Shown here piece after piece: positions 16,883 to 26,391 of a stretch of DNA of 64,000 nt; the stretch's first letter is position 1, and each line of letters begins with the position of its first letter. The translations under genes and the position numbers were made by a program. The stretch covers positions 1 through 64,000 of the forward strand of contig JAOUJW010000023.1 in the NCBI GenBank assembly GCA_029882975.1, written 5' to 3'. This DNA comes from Gammaproteobacteria bacterium (GTDB taxonomy: Bacteria; Pseudomonadota; Gammaproteobacteria; SZUA-152). The notes under the pieces were generated by a model. The model made no database searches, had not been told where the DNA came from, and saw nothing but the letters and a program-made list of their open reading frames with translations.

Positions 16883-19597
16883 CTACGGAATGTTAGAGTA
16901 CCGAGCTCCCTGATCAACCCATTCTTGAATCAGTAACATCTCGATAGGTTCCAGCATCATACTATGGTCCACAGTTCCGGCGCCCGATGTCATTTTTGCA
17001 AAGAACGGTCCATCTAATCGCGAGTTATTGGAAGGACGAATATGACGATCACGATCTACCGTACCATCACCACCGTTGGCGATAGGATCGGCGATGGGAT
17101 CACTATTATCCACCAATGGCACTGGATCCAGCGTGGTCACGCCGTTCACTGTGTTGGGAGACGTCAGACGAACCAAAGCTGTCCCCACAACCACCCTGAC
17201 AAAATCATCGTCCAGCAATTCATAATAAGATGCAAACCCGGTTTCGCCATCGACTTCAATACTGGCCGTACTGCCACCGCGAGTCAGCGTCAATTGCCCT
17301 GCAGGCACTTGCGCCGCCATCAAAGCATCCTGTTCAGCGTGGCAGGTAACACATGCACTGATAAGCACCGGATCCGGGTCACGATCACGTTCCCAAAGGG
17401 GCTGAATATGGGTTTCGTAGTCAATGATTGTACGGCAAACATTGCTTATGCAGTTGTTAATATCCACAGGCGCTGCAGTTGTCAGTGTCGCATAACTCAC
17501 TTGATAATTTAATGACGTAGTATCCGTACTTGGAAGCTCCGTTCCCATAGGATCACGCCAATAGTCCTTAAAGGCCAAGCCCTGATCCAGATCAGCATAT
17601 AATATATTCCATTGATGCAAAGTTTCCGCCAAAGTCTGCGCCACAGGCACCGGCGCATTCATGTCGGCATTGGGCACGGCACCGGTGGTTCCCAGATACA
17701 TGGGCGCCGCCTTAGAGTGATTTTCATGACAACCGACACATTCCACGGTTTTACCGGCTTTAACTTGCAGCCAGTTATTGTGGCTACGGAACTTACGCCC
17801 ATATATATCGGTCAACTCGATAGCAAAAGGCCAGTTCGCCGGCACTCGCATCACCACGGAGCCATCCGCCTCTACCTGTTGATAACCGCTGATTTCGCGC
17901 ATATTACGCACAGTACCTTGGTTCGCCACAATGATGGGAGCGCGCACAATTCTGGCAAACCGTACCGCGGGACGCTGAGGTAAGTTCAACGCCAACATGG
18001 CGGGAATATCCACCTGGGCACCGGCGGCACCGCAGCTGGCCGTGTTACAAAGCAATCGTTCATCCCCCATCAAAGCACCATTCCCGACCAAAGCCAAGTT
18101 GCTGGTATCGTAAACACTGCGTATTTTGATTAAGCCCATATTGTTATCCAAAACTTCACTGCTTACTTGGTCTGCTACCGTTTCCGGATAATTCCCCAAG
18201 GTCACGCGATCCACCAAGGCTACCGGATCGGTAATGGTCATTCCCGCTTCGGGTAGCACAATATTGCGCTGGGCACCGGTATTGGCGTCAAATATCCAAA
18301 CCCCATAGGCCGGGGGAGCCGCAAAATCCGGGTCACTTAAATCTACCCCACGCAGAGCACAGGGACGACGATTTCCGTTCACATCCTCGGATTCGCAAGG
18401 TGCCCAGGACACCAGTAGTCGGTTCGTATTGTCCCAAAGAGGAAACGGTGTGGTATAGCGACCACGGCGGGAATAGCCGCTTCCGCGGGTCACCTGGTTT
18501 CCCGTTAATGATATCTGGCCTGCAGTTTCGTCGCTTGTTGAGTTGTCACGTGGCTGATCGATATCTGCAAAATTTACGTAATCGATTCGTATTAGATCAC
18601 CGCCGCTAAAGGTATCCTGCACGTTCATGATGTTGGCCACCAATTGGCCGTTTTGTGTCTGCTTGGCGTTCAAAAAAACATCATCGCTGACGGCAGGATC
18701 ATGACTGTGGCCGCCATACAATATGTTGTTACCGGTCCCATCAGGGTTCACCACAAACAAATCAAAATTCTGACCGCGAAATTGTTCCCAGCGGGAATAG
18801 ACGATACGACCGTCACTCAACACACTGGGGTTCAACTCATGGCTATTATTAAAAGAAATCTGCTCCAAAGCCTGGTCACGGGGGTTAAGAATGTGCAAAT
18901 TGGCCGTCGGTTCGTTAACCCGCTCTGTAATCAGCGGTGTCGTATCCACGCTGATCCCTTCCAAAACCAGAACAACATCTGATTTACCGCTGACTCGATC
19001 AGAACTGAAAACCACCCGACCATCGGGTAAGTAAGCAGGATCAAAATCATTACCCCGTATAGCCACCGTATCCAGGGAAATCAAACGCTGTAGAGTTCCG
19101 TCTTCAATACCCCCATCTTCAGGAATGACGTACTCCCACAAATCCCACTTAGGCTGCCCAGTTGGAGGGGGGTTGGTATAATCTCCTTCTTTAGCGGCAA
19201 ACACGATGCGCTTACCGTCAAAAGAAACATCCGGCGTAGCCACATCCCCCGCCTGACGCACCACATTATTCCCGTTCATAACAGGTGCCAGTAGATTTAC
19301 TCTGTTGGGATTTGGATCATTGGGATAAAAAGGAATATTCGCGGTGACATTAAATTCCCGGGAATCGTTGGCGGCAAACTCGCGGATAAATAAATGGCCA
19401 CCGGGTTTATAACGGATGGCGTTAAATGGATCCTGACCATTATCGATGTCATCCAATGGACGTTTAACATAGGCAATGGGAACATCCAATCTGAAATTAC
19501 CCAGCAATTCCAGGTTTTGTTCCTGCCCGCAACCCAGTAACAACGCTATACTGAGAAAAACGATAAGCGCATAACGATAAATTGTTCTAACTTGCAT
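16883..19597 (-). CDS. HzsA-related diheme c-type cytochrome lipoprotein with beta-propeller
   Basis: About 904 residues. The start at 19597 gives a signal with lipobox LLGC (Cys23); an upstream frame to 19633 is less likely. The N-terminal half contains WD40/PD40 (TolB-like) blade motifs such as PDVSFDGKRIVFAA, DPAYLPDGRVVFSSDR and NPSVLSDGRIVYSRW, i.e. a beta-propeller. Two haem c motifs follow, CVGCH at residues 620-624 and CVTCH at 749-753. This architecture matches proteins annotated as HzsA-related (hydrazine synthase alpha-like), which are widespread outside anammox bacteria, so hydrazine chemistry is not implied. It opens the cluster. Substrate unknown; it is probably an outer-membrane-attached or periplasmic redox enzyme. 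Confidence 0.85.
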   Translation of the reverse strand: MQVRTIYRYALIVFLSIALLLGCGQEQNLELLGNFRLDVPIAYVKRPLDDIDNGQDPFNAIRYKPGGHLFIREFAANDSREFNVTANIPFYPNDPNPNRVNLLAPVMNGNNVVRQAGDVATPDVSFDGKRIVFAAKEGDYTNPPPTGQPKWDLWEYVIPEDGGIEDGTLQRLISLDTVAIRGNDFDPAYLPDGRVVFSSDRVSGKSDVVLVLEGISVDTTPLITERVNEPTANLHILNPRDQALEQISFNNSHELNPSVLSDGRIVYSRWEQFRGQNFDLFVVNPDGTGNNILYGGHSHDPAVSDDVFLNAKQTQNGQLVANIMNVQDTFSGGDLIRIDYVNFADIDQPRDNSTSDETAGQISLTGNQVTRGSGYSRRGRYTTPFPLWDNTNRLLVSWAPCESEDVNGNRRPCALRGVDLSDPDFAAPPAYGVWIFDANTGAQRNIVLPEAGMTITDPVALVDRVTLGNYPETVADQVSSEVLDNNMGLIKIRSVYDTSNLALVGNGALMGDERLLCNTASCGAAGAQVDIPAMLALNLPQRPAVRFARIVRAPIIVANQGTVRNMREISGYQQVEADGSVVMRVPANWPFAIELTDIYGRKFRSHNNWLQVKAGKTVECVGCHENHSKAAPMYLGTTGAVPNADMNAPVPVAQTLAETLHQWNILYADLDQGLAFKDYWRDPMGTELPSTDTTSLNYQVSYATLTTAAPVDINNCISNVCRTIIDYETHIQPLWERDRDPDPVLISACVTCHAEQDALMAAQVPAGQLTLTRGGSTASIEVDGETGFASYYELLDDDFVRVVVGTALVRLTSPNTVNGVTTLDPVPLVDNSDPIADPIANGGDGTVDRDRHIRPSNNSRLDGPFFAKMTSGAGTVDHSMMLEPIEMLLIQEWVDQGARYSNIP

Positions 19598-19633
19598 GCT
19601 ACCCCCGGGAGTCCACTCAGACCGAGCCCGCAC

Positions 19634-20083
19634 AAAATAGTAACCGGATGATCTCCGAATTGGTGTCGAAATATCGACTCATCGGGATAAACACTAGCCG
19701 GTATGCGCGGGCCTGATTGCGATGCAAGTCACAATATAAACACTTGGTTTTGCCTGCCCTGCATCCAACGCGCAAGCAAAATGCAATATTGTGACCACCT
19801 TCTCAATGATTGCAAAAGTTTGCCGGAACTCTTGCGGTCGGATCCATGGGGAACCCATGGCTGGTGTGAACCGTCCTCCCTGACTGTTGACGGGTAAACT
19901 GACTGCTTGGAATACGGCAAAATCTGCAAACTGGAAATGGAAGTCGGTTTCTTCCTCAATTGACCTCCATATATCTGCTTCCAAGCATACGGATTATTCG
20001 TATGCAGATCAATGGTATAATTCACATTTTGTGGATAAAGCTGACTCAATCCCCGGTCTCAACAACTATCCTATTGTAATTAC
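19634..20083. other. Intergenic region between the envelope cluster and the glycine riboswitch
   Basis: No convincing gene is seen in about 450 bp. It should hold the minus-strand promoter of the HzsA-like gene. At 19985-20005 a perfect 7-bp inverted repeat (GCATACG/CGTATGC, 7-nt loop) lies just before a TATAAT at 20015-20020, so a plus-strand promoter with an operator is possible there. Short open frames in the region have no ribosome site and overlap on both strands. Confidence 0.5.
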
Positions 20084-20112
20084 TTGGATTTGAATGCCTG
20101 TCGAGGTATATT
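20084..20112 (+). promoter_or_regulatory. Probable promoter of the glycine riboswitch/gcv operon
   Basis: TTGGAT at 20084-20089 and TATATT at 20107-20112 are separated by 17 bp and place a start site about 15-20 bp before the first aptamer. The -10 matches the consensus at 5 of 6 positions, the -35 only at 3 of 6. Confidence 0.5.
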
Positions 20113-20134
20113 ATGCGCTCAGCATTAGTGTTGC

Positions 20135-20405
20135 TGTGGGAGAGAGTAGGTTCTTTACTCGTTAAAGGCTTTAAAAGGGCTTTAGCCAGCTGAAGGCTCA
20201 AACCTACCGCCGAAGGCGCAACTCGTCCGGAATCGCTCAGGCACCAGGAACCATAGCAACCGTTGACTCTGGAGAGAGATCCTTTCGTGGATCCACCGAA
20301 GGGGCAGCTCGAAGAACAATCCCGAGCTTAACTCTCAGGTACTAAAGACAGAGGGGCGGCAACTCGTTGTTTTCTAACGAAGCGATTTGAGTTGCCGCCC
20401 TTTTT
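20135..20405 (+). ncRNA. Tandem glycine riboswitch with terminator, upstream of gcvT
   Basis: Two consecutive glycine aptamers are recognisable. Aptamer 1 (about 20135-20261) has GGGAGAGAG, CCGCCGAAGGCGCAACTCG and CGCTCAGGCACC; aptamer 2 (about 20264-20356) has CTGGAGAGAG, CCACCGAAGGGGCAGCTCG and ACTCTCAGGTA followed by AGACAGAGG. A short linker joins them, as in the cooperative gcvT riboswitch. The expression platform is a strong Rho-independent terminator at 20354-20405. Known members turn the glycine cleavage operon on when glycine is abundant; the same role is expected here. Aptamer 1 deviates slightly (CGCTCAGG in place of CTCTCAGG). Confidence 0.95.
20354..20405 (+). terminator. Rho-independent terminator of the glycine riboswitch
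   Basis: GGGCGGCAACTC (20354-20365) pairs perfectly with GAGTTGCCGCCC (20389-20400), with a small internal hairpin in the loop, and is followed by TTTTT at 20401-20405. Its 5' arm directly abuts the last pairing strand of aptamer 2, so ligand binding can prevent its formation. Confidence 0.92.
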
Positions 20406-20470
20406 ATTTTAGCGCACATAAATGTTGCGCAAATATTTAGCACAACTGACAGTTAGGACAAGGAGCAATC

Positions 20471-21556
20471 ATGAGCCAACAAACGGCGTTGTACCGGCAA
20501 CATTTGCGACAAAACGGTAAAATGGTGGATTTTGCCGGATGGGACATGCCTATTCACTACGGCTCCCAAATTGAAGAGCATCACCAAGTCCGCAAAGACG
20601 CAGGCATGTTCGATGTCTCTCACATGACCGTGCTGGACCTCACAGGTGATCGCACCCGTGAGTTTCTCGCCTACTTACTGGCCAACGATGTCAACCGACT
20701 AACCATTCCCGGCAAAGCCCTCTACAGTTGCATGCTCAATCCTCAGGCTGGAGTGATTGACGATTTGATCGTTTACTTCATGCACGAAACCTGGTTTCGC
20801 ATGGTCGTCAACGCAGCCACCCGGGAAAAAGATATTGCCTGGATACAACAACAAGCCGAAGCCTTCCAAGTCTCAATACAAGAACAAACTGATCTTGCCA
20901 TGATCGCGGTGCAAGGCCCCAATGCGCGCGATAAGGCCCATGCGGCCTTAGGCCCAATTTTGGACCCTGCCAAAGAACTAAAACCATTTTTTGCGGTTCA
21001 ATGCGGTGATTATTTCGCTGCCCGAACCGGATACACCGGCGAAGACGGATATGAACTCATATTGCCCAATACCCAGGCGGCCGATGCCTGGCAAGCGCTG
21101 GAACACCATGGGGTTAAACCCATTGGCCTGGGCGCTCGCGACACTTTACGACTGGAAGCGGGTATGAACTTGTATGGACAGGATATGGATGAGACCACCT
21201 CACCTCTGGAGTCAGCCCTGGGCTGGACCATTGCCTGGGAACCGGCCGAACGGAACTTCATCGGCCGTGCCGAACTGGAAAAACAGCGGGGTAATACAGC
21301 CTCTAAACTGGTAGGTCTGGTATTGAAAGAGAAAGGTGTGTTGCGGCCACAGCAAAAAGTGCTGACCGCAGCTGGAGAAGGCTGCATTACCAGCGGGACT
21401 TTTTCTCCCACATTAGGGTTTGCCATCGCCATGGCGCGGGTGCCGGCTGCTACCGGAAACACCTGCGAAGTGGAAATTCGTAAAAAAAATCTCACGGTAG
21501 AGGTGGTAAAACCGCCCTTCGTTCGCTTTGGCAAATCCTGCCTGGAGCAGCAGTAA
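20471..21556 (+). CDS. gcvT: Glycine cleavage system T protein (aminomethyltransferase)
   Basis: A 361-residue tetrahydrofolate-dependent aminomethyltransferase. It takes the aminomethyl group from the lipoyl arm of GcvH and forms 5,10-methylene-THF and ammonia. The start region [20 protein letters not shown] and the segment GMFDVSHM are family signatures, and the C-terminal motif [10 protein letters not shown] is the usual ending of the barrel domain. The start is preceded by AAGGAGC. It is the first gene after the glycine riboswitch and its terminator. Confidence 0.97.
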   Translation: MSQQTALYRQHLRQNGKMVDFAGWDMPIHYGSQIEEHHQVRKDAGMFDVSHMTVLDLTGDRTREFLAYLLANDVNRLTIPGKALYSCMLNPQAGVIDDLIVYFMHETWFRMVVNAATREKDIAWIQQQAEAFQVSIQEQTDLAMIAVQGPNARDKAHAALGPILDPAKELKPFFAVQCGDYFAARTGYTGEDGYELILPNTQAADAWQALEHHGVKPIGLGARDTLRLEAGMNLYGQDMDETTSPLESALGWTIAWEPAERNFIGRAELEKQRGNTASKLVGLVLKEKGVLRPQQKVLTAAGEGCITSGTFSPTLGFAIAMARVPAATGNTCEVEIRKKNLTVEVVKPPFVRFGKSCLEQQ

Positions 21557-21600
21557 TACAAAACACGATTGTAGACATTAGATTCAAAGAGGAAATCAAC

Positions 21601-21996
21601 ATGAGCACAACACCTGAAGAACTCAAATACACCAAAACCCATGAATGGGTTCGCACCGAAAGCAATGGAGAAGTCACGGTGGGTATCACCCAACATGCCC
21701 AGGACTTGTTAGGTGATATGGTCTTTATCGAACTGCCTGATGTAGGCACCAACTTCGGCACGGGCGAGGACTGCGCTGTGGTGGAATCGGTAAAAGCGGC
21801 TTCCGATGTGTATTGCCCCGTTGCCGGCGAAATCACTGCAGTCAATGAAGCCCTGACCGATGCTCCTGAAACCGTAAACAAAGACCCCTTTGGTGACGGT
21901 TGGCTGTTCCGACTTAAACCGGAAGACGCCCAGGAAGCTGACGAACTGATGGACGCCGCTGCCTATCAGGAACTTGCTGACTCAGAACAACATTAA
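21601..21996 (+). CDS. gcvH: Glycine cleavage system H protein (lipoyl carrier)
   Basis: A 131-residue lipoyl-bearing shuttle protein connecting the P, T and L proteins. The lipoylated lysine is Lys65 in [12 protein letters not shown]. The N-terminus [11 protein letters not shown] is diagnostic of GcvH and separates it from other biotinyl/lipoyl domains. AGAGGAAA precedes the start. It lies 44 bp after gcvT in the riboswitch-controlled operon. Confidence 0.97.
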   Translation: MSTTPEELKYTKTHEWVRTESNGEVTVGITQHAQDLLGDMVFIELPDVGTNFGTGEDCAVVESVKAASDVYCPVAGEITAVNEALTDAPETVNKDPFGDGWLFRLKPEDAQEADELMDAAAYQELADSEQH

Positions 21997-22029
21997 TCAC
22001 TGTTATTAACCGAAATAAGACGTAAAACT

Positions 22030-23394
22030 ATGCCCTTTATCCCTCACACTGAAACCGAAATCCAGGCCATGCTGGAAACCATCGGTGCCGATAGCATCGA
22101 AGCCTTGTTTGACGAAATTCCGGCTGCACTACGCAGTGCGGGATTACAGCAGGTCCCCCTGCGTGCCAGCGAAATGCAGGTCACCCGTTTGATGACGCAA
22201 CGCGCATCACAGGATGGCACGCCACTTTGCTTTATGGGGGCAGGCGCCTATGAACATCATATTCCAGCCGCCATTTGGCAATTAACCACACGGGGCGAAT
22301 ACTACACCGCATATACCCCCTATCAGGCAGAGGCCAGCCAGGGAACTTTGCAGCTGTTGTATGAGTTTCAAAGCATGCTGACACAACTGACGGCACTGGA
22401 TGTTTCCAATGCCAGCCTGTATGACGGAGCTTCCGCCTTAGCCGAAGCGGTGCTGATGGCCGTGCGCGCTAATCGCAAATCCAAAAGCCGGCGCATTCTC
22501 ATCGCCGACAGCCTGCACCCGGCATACCGGAAAGTCACTCATAGCATTGTCACTAACCAAAAAATCACCCTGGAAACTCTGGCCTTTGATAACCGCAATG
22601 GCACCACCAGCATCAATGATCTGCCGGCGGAGCCGGGGGATTTTGCCGCCCTGGTGATTCCTCAGCCCAACTTTTTCGGACAACTGGAGCAAGTGGATGA
22701 ACTCACCGACTGGGCCCACCGTCATGGCGCCCTGGTCATCGCTCAGGTCAACCCAACCGCCCTGGCATTGCTCAGCGCACCAGGTGAATGGGGTGAAAAC
22801 GGAGCCGATATTGCTTGCGGTGAAGGCCAACCCCTGGGCATTCCCCTGTCCTCAGGTGGGCCTTATTTTGGCTTTTTGTGTTGCACCCAAGCCTTGGTGC
22901 GGCAAATGCCAGGTCGCATCATTGGTAAGACGGTAGACCTGGACGGCAAGGAAGGCTATGCCCTGACTTTGCAGGCCAGGGAACAACATATTCGTCGCTC
23001 CAAAGCCACATCCAACATTTGCACCAATCAGGGCTTGATGACCACCGCTGCGACTATGTACATGGCTTTACTGGGAACCCACGGCTTGGAACAAGTGGCC
23101 GCCCATAGCATGCACAACACGGCATTACTGGTGGAAAAACTGTGCACCATTAAAGGTGTGGAAAGACTGTTTCAAGGACCCATCTTCCATGAATGCGCCC
23201 TGCGTTTACCGGTAGCCGCAGACACTGTGCTACAACAACTGGCACAACGTAACATCCTGGGCGGTTATGCTCTGGAGCAAGACTATTCCGATTTGAGCAA
23301 CACCATCCTGGTTTGCGCTACGGAAACCAAAACCGAACAGGATTTGGATGATTTTGCCAATGCATTAAGGCAAAGCATCGAAAATCCTGCGTAA
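22030..23394 (+). CDS. gcvPA: Glycine dehydrogenase (decarboxylating) subunit 1
   Basis: A 454-residue alpha subunit of the two-chain form of the glycine cleavage P protein, corresponding to the N-terminal half of one-chain GcvP. It starts with [15 protein letters not shown] and contains [15 protein letters not shown] and [14 protein letters not shown], the family signatures. It does not carry the PLP lysine, which is in subunit 2. Together they decarboxylate glycine and load the aminomethyl group onto GcvH. It follows gcvH by 33 bp. The split form is common in sulfur-oxidising gammaproteobacteria and in Gram-positives. Confidence 0.96.
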   Translation: MPFIPHTETEIQAMLETIGADSIEALFDEIPAALRSAGLQQVPLRASEMQVTRLMTQRASQDGTPLCFMGAGAYEHHIPAAIWQLTTRGEYYTAYTPYQAEASQGTLQLLYEFQSMLTQLTALDVSNASLYDGASALAEAVLMAVRANRKSKSRRILIADSLHPAYRKVTHSIVTNQKITLETLAFDNRNGTTSINDLPAEPGDFAALVIPQPNFFGQLEQVDELTDWAHRHGALVIAQVNPTALALLSAPGEWGENGADIACGEGQPLGIPLSSGGPYFGFLCCTQALVRQMPGRIIGKTVDLDGKEGYALTLQAREQHIRRSKATSNICTNQGLMTTAATMYMALLGTHGLEQVAAHSMHNTALLVEKLCTIKGVERLFQGPIFHECALRLPVAADTVLQQLAQRNILGGYALEQDYSDLSNTILVCATETKTEQDLDDFANALRQSIENPA

Positions 23395-23417
23395 ACAAAG
23401 ACAGTAGGCAAACGATT

Positions 23418-24878
23418 ATGTTAATTTTTGAGCAATCACAAAACAATCGCTGTAATACGGCGCAAGCACCGCTGGAACCACGGGATACCAGCGCCATTCC
23501 GGAAAATTTGCGACGCAAGAAAAAACCGCGTCTGCCGGAGGTTTCCGAACTGCAGGTAGTCCGGCACTATACCCGGTTATCGCAAAAGAATTTTTCCATC
23601 GACACCCAGTTTTATCCGCTGGGTTCCTGCACCATGAAATACAATCCCCGCGCATGCAACTCTTTGGCCATGCTGCCGGGGTTTCTGGCACGCCATCCCT
23701 ATGCCGCCTTGGAACACAGCCAGGGTTTTTTAGCCTGTATGTATGATTTACAGGAAATCTTAAAAGATGTTACCGGCATGAAAGCCGTCTCTTTGACCCC
23801 CATGGCGGGAGCCCAAGGAGAGTTTGCCGGGGTCGCCATGATTCGCGCCTATCATGACGCAAACAACGAAGGCCGGCAACGCACCGAGATTTTGGTTCCC
23901 GATGCAGCCCATGGCACCAATCCGGCCACTGCAACCATGTGTGGCTTTAAAACCCGTGAAATCCCCACCGATGATAACGGTGATGTGGACATAGAAGCCT
24001 TGAAACAAGCACTGGGGCCGCAAACCGCAGGGATTATGCTGACCAATCCATCCACACTGGGAGTATTTGAACGCGATATTAAAACCATTGCGGAACTGGT
24101 GCACGCCGCCGGCGGCTTGCTATATTACGATGGTGCTAATCTCAATGCCATCCTGGGCAAAGTCAAACCGGGCGATATGGGATTTGATGTTATCCACATG
24201 AATCTACACAAAACCTTCTCCACTCCACACGGTGGCGGCGGCCCCGGAGCGGGTCCGGTTGGCGTCAATGAACGCCTGCTTCCCTACCTGCCCATCCCTA
24301 TCGTTGCTCGTGATGGCGACAAATATCACTGGCTCACTGAAAAAGACTACCCCAAGAGCATCGGACGCTTATCCGCTTTCATGGGTAACGCAGGCGTGCT
24401 ACTACGTGCCTACATCTACGCTCGTCTGGTAGGACGTGAAGGCATGACTCGCATCGCCGAGTTCTCTACCCTCAATGCCAACTACATGATGGCAAAATTG
24501 AAACAAGCCGGCTTTACCATGGCCCTGCCACAACGTCGCGCAACTCATGAGTTTATTCTTACCTTGAAAAAGGAAGCCAAAGAGTTAAACGTCAATGCCA
24601 TGGACTACGCCAAACGGCTGTTGGACTACGGTTTTCACGCACCCACAACCTACTTTCCCTTAATCGTTCCCGAGTGTTTGTTAATCGAACCCACGGAAAC
24701 GGAGGACAAGCAGACCTTGGACGGGTTTATTGATGCTATGGTGAGCATTGCCCAGGAAAGCCGTGAAAAACCCGAGTTTGTGAAAGGCGCACCCTACACC
24801 TTACCGGTAAAACGTCTGGATGACGTCAAGGCCGCCCGCGAACTGAACTTAGCCTGGAAACCCGGAAACACCCTGTGA
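23418..24878 (+). CDS. gcvPB: Glycine dehydrogenase (decarboxylating) subunit 2
   Basis: A 486-residue beta subunit of the P protein carrying the PLP cofactor. Lys265 in [20 protein letters not shown] is the Schiff-base lysine and the glycine-rich loop follows directly. The N-terminal [14 protein letters not shown] is another hallmark. It follows gcvPA by 23 bp and completes the gcvT-H-PA-PB operon; the L protein (lipoamide dehydrogenase) is not in the window and is normally shared with other complexes. Confidence 0.97.
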   Translation: MLIFEQSQNNRCNTAQAPLEPRDTSAIPENLRRKKKPRLPEVSELQVVRHYTRLSQKNFSIDTQFYPLGSCTMKYNPRACNSLAMLPGFLARHPYAALEHSQGFLACMYDLQEILKDVTGMKAVSLTPMAGAQGEFAGVAMIRAYHDANNEGRQRTEILVPDAAHGTNPATATMCGFKTREIPTDDNGDVDIEALKQALGPQTAGIMLTNPSTLGVFERDIKTIAELVHAAGGLLYYDGANLNAILGKVKPGDMGFDVIHMNLHKTFSTPHGGGGPGAGPVGVNERLLPYLPIPIVARDGDKYHWLTEKDYPKSIGRLSAFMGNAGVLLRAYIYARLVGREGMTRIAEFSTLNANYMMAKLKQAGFTMALPQRRATHEFILTLKKEAKELNVNAMDYAKRLLDYGFHAPTTYFPLIVPECLLIEPTETEDKQTLDGFIDAMVSIAQESREKPEFVKGAPYTLPVKRLDDVKAARELNLAWKPGNTL

Positions 24879-24894
24879 AGCCAGTAACGTCTTT

Positions 24895-25254
24895 ATGAAA
24901 CCTGGAAACAAGGGCCTCACCCGCATCATTAAAGCGGCCGGTTATTCCTGGCAAGGTCTACAGGCCGCCTTTAAACACGAAGCCGCCTTTCGCCAGGAAT
25001 GCGCCCTGGCATTGTTGCTGGGCCCTTTGGGTTTGTGGCTGGGCAATACCGGCGTGGAAAAAGCCTTGTTGACAGGCAGTCTGCTATTGGTTCTCATAGT
25101 AGAGCTGCTCAATTCCGCAGTGGAAAACACGGTGGACCGATTTGGCGGCGAACAGCATGAGCTGTCCGGTCGCGCTAAAGACATCGGTTCCGCCGCGGTG
25201 CTGCTGAGCCTGTTGAACGTGGCCCTGATTTGGGCAGCTATCCTATTGACTTAA
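24895..25254 (+). CDS. dgkA: Diacylglycerol kinase (prokaryotic DgkA type)
   Basis: A 119-residue inner-membrane kinase that phosphorylates diacylglycerol made as a by-product of osmoregulated glucan or lipid A modification, returning it to phospholipid synthesis. Three transmembrane helices are visible, with the signature ELLNSAVENTVDRF between helices 2 and 3 (the Glu-Asn-x3-Asp catalytic motif). It starts 16 bp after gcvPB and is probably read from the same transcript, although no functional link to glycine is known. Confidence 0.95.
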   Translation: MKPGNKGLTRIIKAAGYSWQGLQAAFKHEAAFRQECALALLLGPLGLWLGNTGVEKALLTGSLLLVLIVELLNSAVENTVDRFGGEQHELSGRAKDIGSAAVLLSLLNVALIWAAILLT

Positions 25255-25268
25255 AAGAAGGAACCTCT

Positions 25269-26201
25269 ATGTCCGCTCTGATTTGTGGCTCTTATGCCTA
25301 CGACACCATTATGGTGTTTCACGACCACTTCAAGAATCACATCCTGCCTGACAAGGTGCACATGCTCAATGTTTCCTTCCTGGTACCGGACATGCGCCGG
25401 GAATTCGGTGGTTGCGCCGGCAATATTGCCTACAATCTTAATCTGCTCGGCGGCAAGGCACTGCCCATGGCAACGGTTGGCAACGATTTTGGCCCCTATT
25501 CCCGTTGGATGGAACAATGCCAACTGGATCAGACGCATATTAAAGTCCTGGAAGATACTTACACCGGCCAGGCCTTTATCACCACCGACCTGGATGACAA
25601 CCAAATTACAGCGTTTCATCCCGGTGCCATGAGCCGTGCTCATGAAAACAAAGTCAGCGATGCCAGTGATGTGTCAATTGGTATCGTATCTCCGGATGGG
25701 CGTGACGGCATGATTCAACACGCGGAGCAATTTGCCGCCGATAATATTCCTTTTATTTTCGACCCCGGCCAGGGACTGCCTATGTTCGACGGTAAAGACA
25801 TCATCAATTTTCTGGAACAAGCCACCTGGGCTGCTTGTAACGACTACGAAGCCCAATTAATGCAGGAACGTACCGGCAAATCCCTGCATGAAATGGCCTC
25901 CATGTTGGAGGCATTGGTCGTCACTCTGGGAAGCAAAGGGGCCCACATTTACGCCGGCGGCCATCGTATTGACATTCCCACCGCCAAAACCCATAAAATC
26001 ACCGACCCTACCGGTTGCGGTGACGCCTTCCGCGGCGGCCTCTTATACGGTTTGATGAACGATATGGACTGGGAAACCACAGGTCGTGTCGCTTCACTTA
26101 TGGGGGCCATCAAAATTGAGCAACCCGGCACTCAAAATCACAGTTTCACCCTGGCGGAGTTTGAAGAACGTTTCCAGGATAGCTTTGATCGCCGCCTGTA
26201 A
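25269..26201 (+). CDS. PfkB-family carbohydrate/nucleoside kinase (adenosine kinase-like)
   Basis: A 310-residue sugar kinase of the ribokinase/PfkB family. The C-terminal signature DPTGCGDAFRGGLLYG contains the catalytic Asp in the GCGDAF anion hole; the N-terminal GGCAGNIAYNLNLLGG is the substrate-side motif. The pattern FGGCAGN with lid strand MLNVSFLVPDMRREF resembles bacterial adenosine kinase-like proteins, but substrate is uncertain. The frame extends upstream to 25230, inside dgkA; the ATG at 25269 has the Shine-Dalgarno AGAAGGAA and is preferred. A strong hairpin follows the stop. Confidence 0.9.
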   Translation: MSALICGSYAYDTIMVFHDHFKNHILPDKVHMLNVSFLVPDMRREFGGCAGNIAYNLNLLGGKALPMATVGNDFGPYSRWMEQCQLDQTHIKVLEDTYTGQAFITTDLDDNQITAFHPGAMSRAHENKVSDASDVSIGIVSPDGRDGMIQHAEQFAADNIPFIFDPGQGLPMFDGKDIINFLEQATWAACNDYEAQLMQERTGKSLHEMASMLEALVVTLGSKGAHIYAGGHRIDIPTAKTHKITDPTGCGDAFRGGLLYGLMNDMDWETTGRVASLMGAIKIEQPGTQNHSFTLAEFEERFQDSFDRRL

Positions 26202-26210
26202 CCCCAGCGT

Positions 26211-26235
26211 TGGAGCTTGCCGCCGGCAAGCTCCA
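26211..26235 (+). terminator. Hairpin after the gcv-dgkA-pfkB transcript
   Basis: TGGAGCTTGCC and GGCAAGCTCCA are perfectly complementary over 11 bp with a 3-nt loop, starting 10 bp after the stop of the kinase gene. There is no downstream T-run, so it is either a factor-assisted terminator or an mRNA stabiliser. Confidence 0.6.
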
Positions 26236-26391
26236 TAGACCCCTGTAATTCTTAATAATCTCCGCCAAAGCCCCGGCATGAGTAACCCCGGCCGATCCTC
26301 CTAAGCAACGGAAAAACTTCACTTTTGGTCTGCAACGGCCGACATTATTTATGGCAAAACCATGAACTAAAGCCCCAGCCAGGAGGGACGC

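Noticed and set aside
16883-19597. Hydrazine synthase activity / anammox origin
   Set aside because: Only the alpha-like architecture is shared; no HzsB/C or other anammox genes are present, and the rest of the window is gammaproteobacterial.
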